Assembly: GCA_037445185.1 (NCBI GenBank)
Contig: JBBIKZ010000114.1
Location: forward strand, 1 to 7,629
DNA length: 7,629 nucleotides
Source of the DNA: JANWZL01 sp037445185
Lineage (GTDB): Bacteria; Pseudomonadota; Gammaproteobacteria; Burkholderiales; Thiobacillaceae
Direction: 5' to 3'
Part shown: positions 5,738-7,629 of the stretch, in pieces
Layout of the letters: every line of letters starts with the position of its first letter
How positions within the stretch are numbered: the first letter of the stretch is position 1
Notes under the pieces: model-generated
Database searches by the model: none
What the model saw: the letters and a program-made list of their open reading frames with translations, nothing else
What the model was told of the DNA's origin: nothing
Translations under genes and position numbers: made by a program

Positions 5738-7317
5738 TGCACATCAGGATGACCCTCATCGGCCTGGCTTTGGGCACGGCGGCCAGCCTGCCGGCCGTGT
5801 TGGCCGCCAACCCGCCGCTGACCGCCGCGCCGGCGTCCGCGCTGGCCGGTCAGGCCAAGCGTACGCCGCCAGACCGTCCCATCCGCCTGGCGGCAAAGGA
5901 CGACGACCTCCCCCTCAGCAAGGATGCCCTGTTCGATCTGGACAAGCCCGCACCGGCAGCGGCCGGCAAGGCGGCGGCGAAGGCAGACGACCCGGCCCTG
6001 CCCGCCTCCCTCGATGAGCTGCTCGACGCGGAGGTCGGGCGTGCGCCCGCGACGGCGACGCCCAAGCGCCAGGATCTGCCCGCCCTCGGCCAGGCCCCTG
6101 TGCCGGGGGCGGCGACCGACGCACCCGGGCTGCGCGGCTACCTGCAGATGGAACTGGCCTATGCCTACGGCGAGCCGGAACACTGGTCCAAGACCCTGGC
6201 GCGTCTGCACCTCGCCACGGCCGGGCGAGGCGGGGGCGTGAAATGGAAGCTGAGCGCTCGCCTGGACTACAACCCGGTCTATGACCTGACGGAGCATTAC
6301 CCGAAGGCGGTGCGCGATGACGACCGCCTGCGGCTGCTGCTGCACGAGACCTATGTCGATTTCGCCACCGGCGACTGGGACTGGCGGGTGGGCCGGCAGA
6401 ACGTGGTCTGGGGCGAGATGGTGGGGTTGTTCTTCGCCGACGTGGTGTCGGCCAAGGACCTGCGCGAGTTCGTCCTGCCGGACTTCCAGATCCAGCGCAT
6501 CCCGCAGTGGGCGGTGCGGGCCGAGCATTACGGGGCGGATCTCCACACCGAGCTGGTGTGGATCCCTTACCCCTCCTACGACCTCATCGGCAAGCCCGGC
6601 GGTGACTTCTACCCCTATCCGCCCCTCCTGCCAGGGCTCGCCCCCATCATCGAGGGGGAGCGCAAGCCGGCGCGCCAGCTCAAGAACGCCAACTACGGCG
6701 TGCGTCTGGGCAAGCTGGTCGCCGGCTGGGACCTCGCCGCCTTCTATTACAACAGCCTGGATGCCTCGGCCATCTTCCCGCGCGAACTCGGCGCCACGAC
6801 GCAGACCTATCGGCCCGGCCACGCCCGCATCTGGCAGGCCGGCGGCACCCTGGGCAAGGACCTGGGGCCCTTCGTCCTCAAGGCCGAGCTGATCTACACC
6901 GACGGCCGACAATACAACACGGTGGACCCGGGCGATGCGGATGGGCTCGTGGAGCAGGACACCCTGGATTGGGTGCTGGGCGCGGACTTCCAGCCCGGCC
7001 CGGACACTAGGCTCAACACCCAGCTCTTTCAGCGCATCTATTTCGACCACGACCCCGGCATCATCCCAGAGGGGAGGGAGTCCGGCGCCTCCCTGCTCGT
7101 GAACCACAGGTTCAGCGGTCGCTGGGAGGCGGAGGCGCTCTTCATCCGCAGCCTCAACCGCAGCGACTGGCTGATGCGGCCCAAGCTGGTCTGGCGGCCC
7201 AAGACCAACTGGCGCATGACTCTGGGCGTGGACGTCTTTGACGGGCCGGCGACCGGGTTTTTCGGTCGCTTCGACAACCGCGATCGCGGCTACGTCGAGC
7301 TGCGCCGCGATTTCTGA
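5737..7317 (+). CDS. DUF1302-like outer-membrane beta-barrel protein
   Basis: This 526-residue secreted protein has a signal peptide at residues 1-23 (hydrophobic MTLIGLALGTAASLPAVLA, likely cut after VLA). A disordered, Ala/Pro/Asp-rich periplasmic segment follows (24-130). A barrel region from about 132 to the end is rich in alternating aromatic/polar strands, for example GYLQMELAYAYGEPEHW, KWKLSARLDYNP and YGVRLGKLVAGWDLAAFYYN. Residues 203-227 (HETYVDFATGDWDWRVGRQNVVWGE, described in parts) hold the G-R-Q-x-x-x-W-G-E signature of DUF1302-like barrels. The chain ends ELRRDF, and a terminal Phe is typical of BAM-assembled outer-membrane proteins. Related proteins occur with LolA-like, DUF1329 and RND/MMPL or ABC genes and are thought to work in lipid or hydrophobic-compound traffic; no activity is proven that I know of. 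Co-translation with the ABC ATPase suggests a shared machine. Porin function is the alternative. Confidence 0.8.
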   Translation: MHIRMTLIGLALGTAASLPAVLAANPPLTAAPASALAGQAKRTPPDRPIRLAAKDDDLPLSKDALFDLDKPAPAAAGKAAAKADDPALPASLDELLDAEVGRAPATATPKRQDLPALGQAPVPGAATDAPGLRGYLQMELAYAYGEPEHWSKTLARLHLATAGRGGGVKWKLSARLDYNPVYDLTEHYPKAVRDDDRLRLLLHETYVDFATGDWDWRVGRQNVVWGEMVGLFFADVVSAKDLREFVLPDFQIQRIPQWAVRAEHYGADLHTELVWIPYPSYDLIGKPGGDFYPYPPLLPGLAPIIEGERKPARQLKNANYGVRLGKLVAGWDLAAFYYNSLDASAIFPRELGATTQTYRPGHARIWQAGGTLGKDLGPFVLKAELIYTDGRQYNTVDPGDADGLVEQDTLDWVLGADFQPGPDTRLNTQLFQRIYFDHDPGIIPEGRESGASLLVNHRFSGRWEAEALFIRSLNRSDWLMRPKLVWRPKTNWRMTLGVDVFDGPATGFFGRFDNRDRGYVELRRDF

Positions 7318-7503
7318 TCTGCGCACAGAGGTCGTAGGTCGGCCTTCAGGCCGAGGGGGGGCCATTTTTGGCGTGGGGTGGGGTGTCGGGTTGAAACCCG
7401 ACCTACGCCTCATCAGCGTCCGACTTACGGGCCCTGTTGGCACCATCGCTGCCCGCTGCCGCCATCACGTAATGCGAACGCTGCCTGCCGATCATCGAAT
7501 CCG
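7318..7503. other. Convergent intergenic region with inverted repeats
   Basis: This 186-bp gap lies between the barrel gene and the convergent permease gene. Its first half holds the REP-like doublet and a small hairpin GCCA-TTTT-TGGC (7361-7372). The second half (7430-7503) shows no gene, promoter or repeat that I can support. No classical stem-plus-T-tract terminator is seen, so the repeats are the best candidates for stopping transcription from either side. Confidence 0.6.
7333..7407. repeat. REP-like inverted-repeat doublet
   Basis: The outer ends CGTAGGTCGG (7333-7342) and CCGACCTACG (7398-7407) are perfect 10-bp inverted copies. Each also forms its own hairpin: TCGGCCT/AGGCCGA (7339-7345 with 7348-7354) and GTCGGGTT/AACCCGAC (7385-7392 with 7395-7402). 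Two oppositely facing hairpins sharing a GTAGGTCGG core are the layout of REP doublets (BIMEs), which are spread between genes in many Proteobacteria. A further arm, CCGACTTACG (7420-7429), differs at one position and may be a decayed third copy. Family membership needs genome-wide counting. Confidence 0.75.
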
Positions 7504-7629
7504 TCAGATGTTCTGCCGCAGCGCCTCCACCACCGGGATGCGGCGGACCCTCAGCGCCGGCAGGAGGGCGGCCGTGACGGTGGCGATCAAACCGATGGCG
7601 GCTGCGCTTGCCACCACCGTCGACGTCAG
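7504..7629 (-). CDS. FtsX/MacB-type ABC transporter permease, C-terminal end only
   Basis: The last 41 codons before a TGA at 7504-7506 are in the window; the rest continues beyond base 7629. They encode a final transmembrane helix (TSTVVASAAAIGLIATVTAA) followed by LLPALRVRRIPVVEALRQNI. This is the classic close of FtsX-domain permeases (MacB, LolC/E and relatives): a last helix, then P-A-x-R-A-x-R-x-x-P-x-x-A-L-R. It would pair with a MacB/LolD-type ATPase. The only such ATPase in view is at 4982-5737 on the opposite strand, separated from it by the barrel gene and the repeat doublet. Whether the two form one transporter, or this permease has its own ATPase outside the window, cannot be decided here. 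Confidence 0.85.
   Translation of the reverse strand: MTSTVVASAAAIGLIATVTAALLPALRVRRIPVVEALRQNI

Noticed and set aside
5431..7446. 671-residue minus-strand ORF
   Set aside because: It is antisense to the barrel gene and the end of the ABC gene, shows no domain, and runs through the repeat doublet.
7318..7503. CRISPR array or tRNA gene in the final intergenic region
   Set aside because: The repeats are inverted, not direct with regular spacers, and there is no cloverleaf or CCA-type 3' end.

Overview
The window is very GC-rich and gene-dense, and most open frames on either strand are shadows of real genes. A PEP-CTERM C-terminus, a LolA-like periplasmic protein, a predicted outer-membrane beta-barrel and an FtsX-type permease point to a Gram-negative bacterium. 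A Gamma- or Betaproteobacterium is most likely, but no marker gene is present to fix the species.

Layout. Bases 1-83 are the last 26 codons of a PEP-CTERM surface protein, followed by a clean GNRA-loop terminator (105-128). A candidate sigma70-type promoter (134-162) precedes a membrane-anchored left-handed beta-helix (hexapeptide-repeat) acyltransferase (189-890, +). Facing it tail to tail, only 8 bp away, is a four-gene minus-strand operon. It is transcribed from about 4948 down to 899 in the order LolA-like periplasmic lipoprotein-sorting protein, GT1-type glycosyltransferase (GTG start), GMC flavoprotein oxidoreductase, SRPBCC-fold protein. The last three genes overlap by 8 and 14 bp, so translation is probably coupled.

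Only 33 bp from the LolA-like start, a plus-strand pair diverges: a LolD/MacB-type ABC ATPase (4982-5737) and, overlapping it by one base (TGATG), a 526-residue secreted beta-barrel protein resembling DUF1302 (5737-7317). A REP-like inverted-repeat doublet (7333-7407) separates this pair from the C-terminus of an FtsX/MacB-type ABC permease on the minus strand (7504-7629, running off the window).

Reading of the whole. The ABC ATPase, FtsX-type permease, LolA-like carrier and outer-membrane barrel have the parts list of a trans-envelope lipid or lipoprotein route. The LolA-like gene shares its operon with a glycosyltransferase, a GMC oxidoreductase and an SRPBCC protein, which look like enzymes that build or modify a small hydrophobic molecule. 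The most interesting hypothesis is a dedicated system that makes a glycosylated or oxidised lipid-like metabolite and moves it to the outer membrane. The families are recognisable; the substrate and the functional link between the two halves are inference. The GMC protein also carries a CC-x4-C-x3-C cysteine cluster like that of iron-sulfur-containing FAD glucose dehydrogenases.
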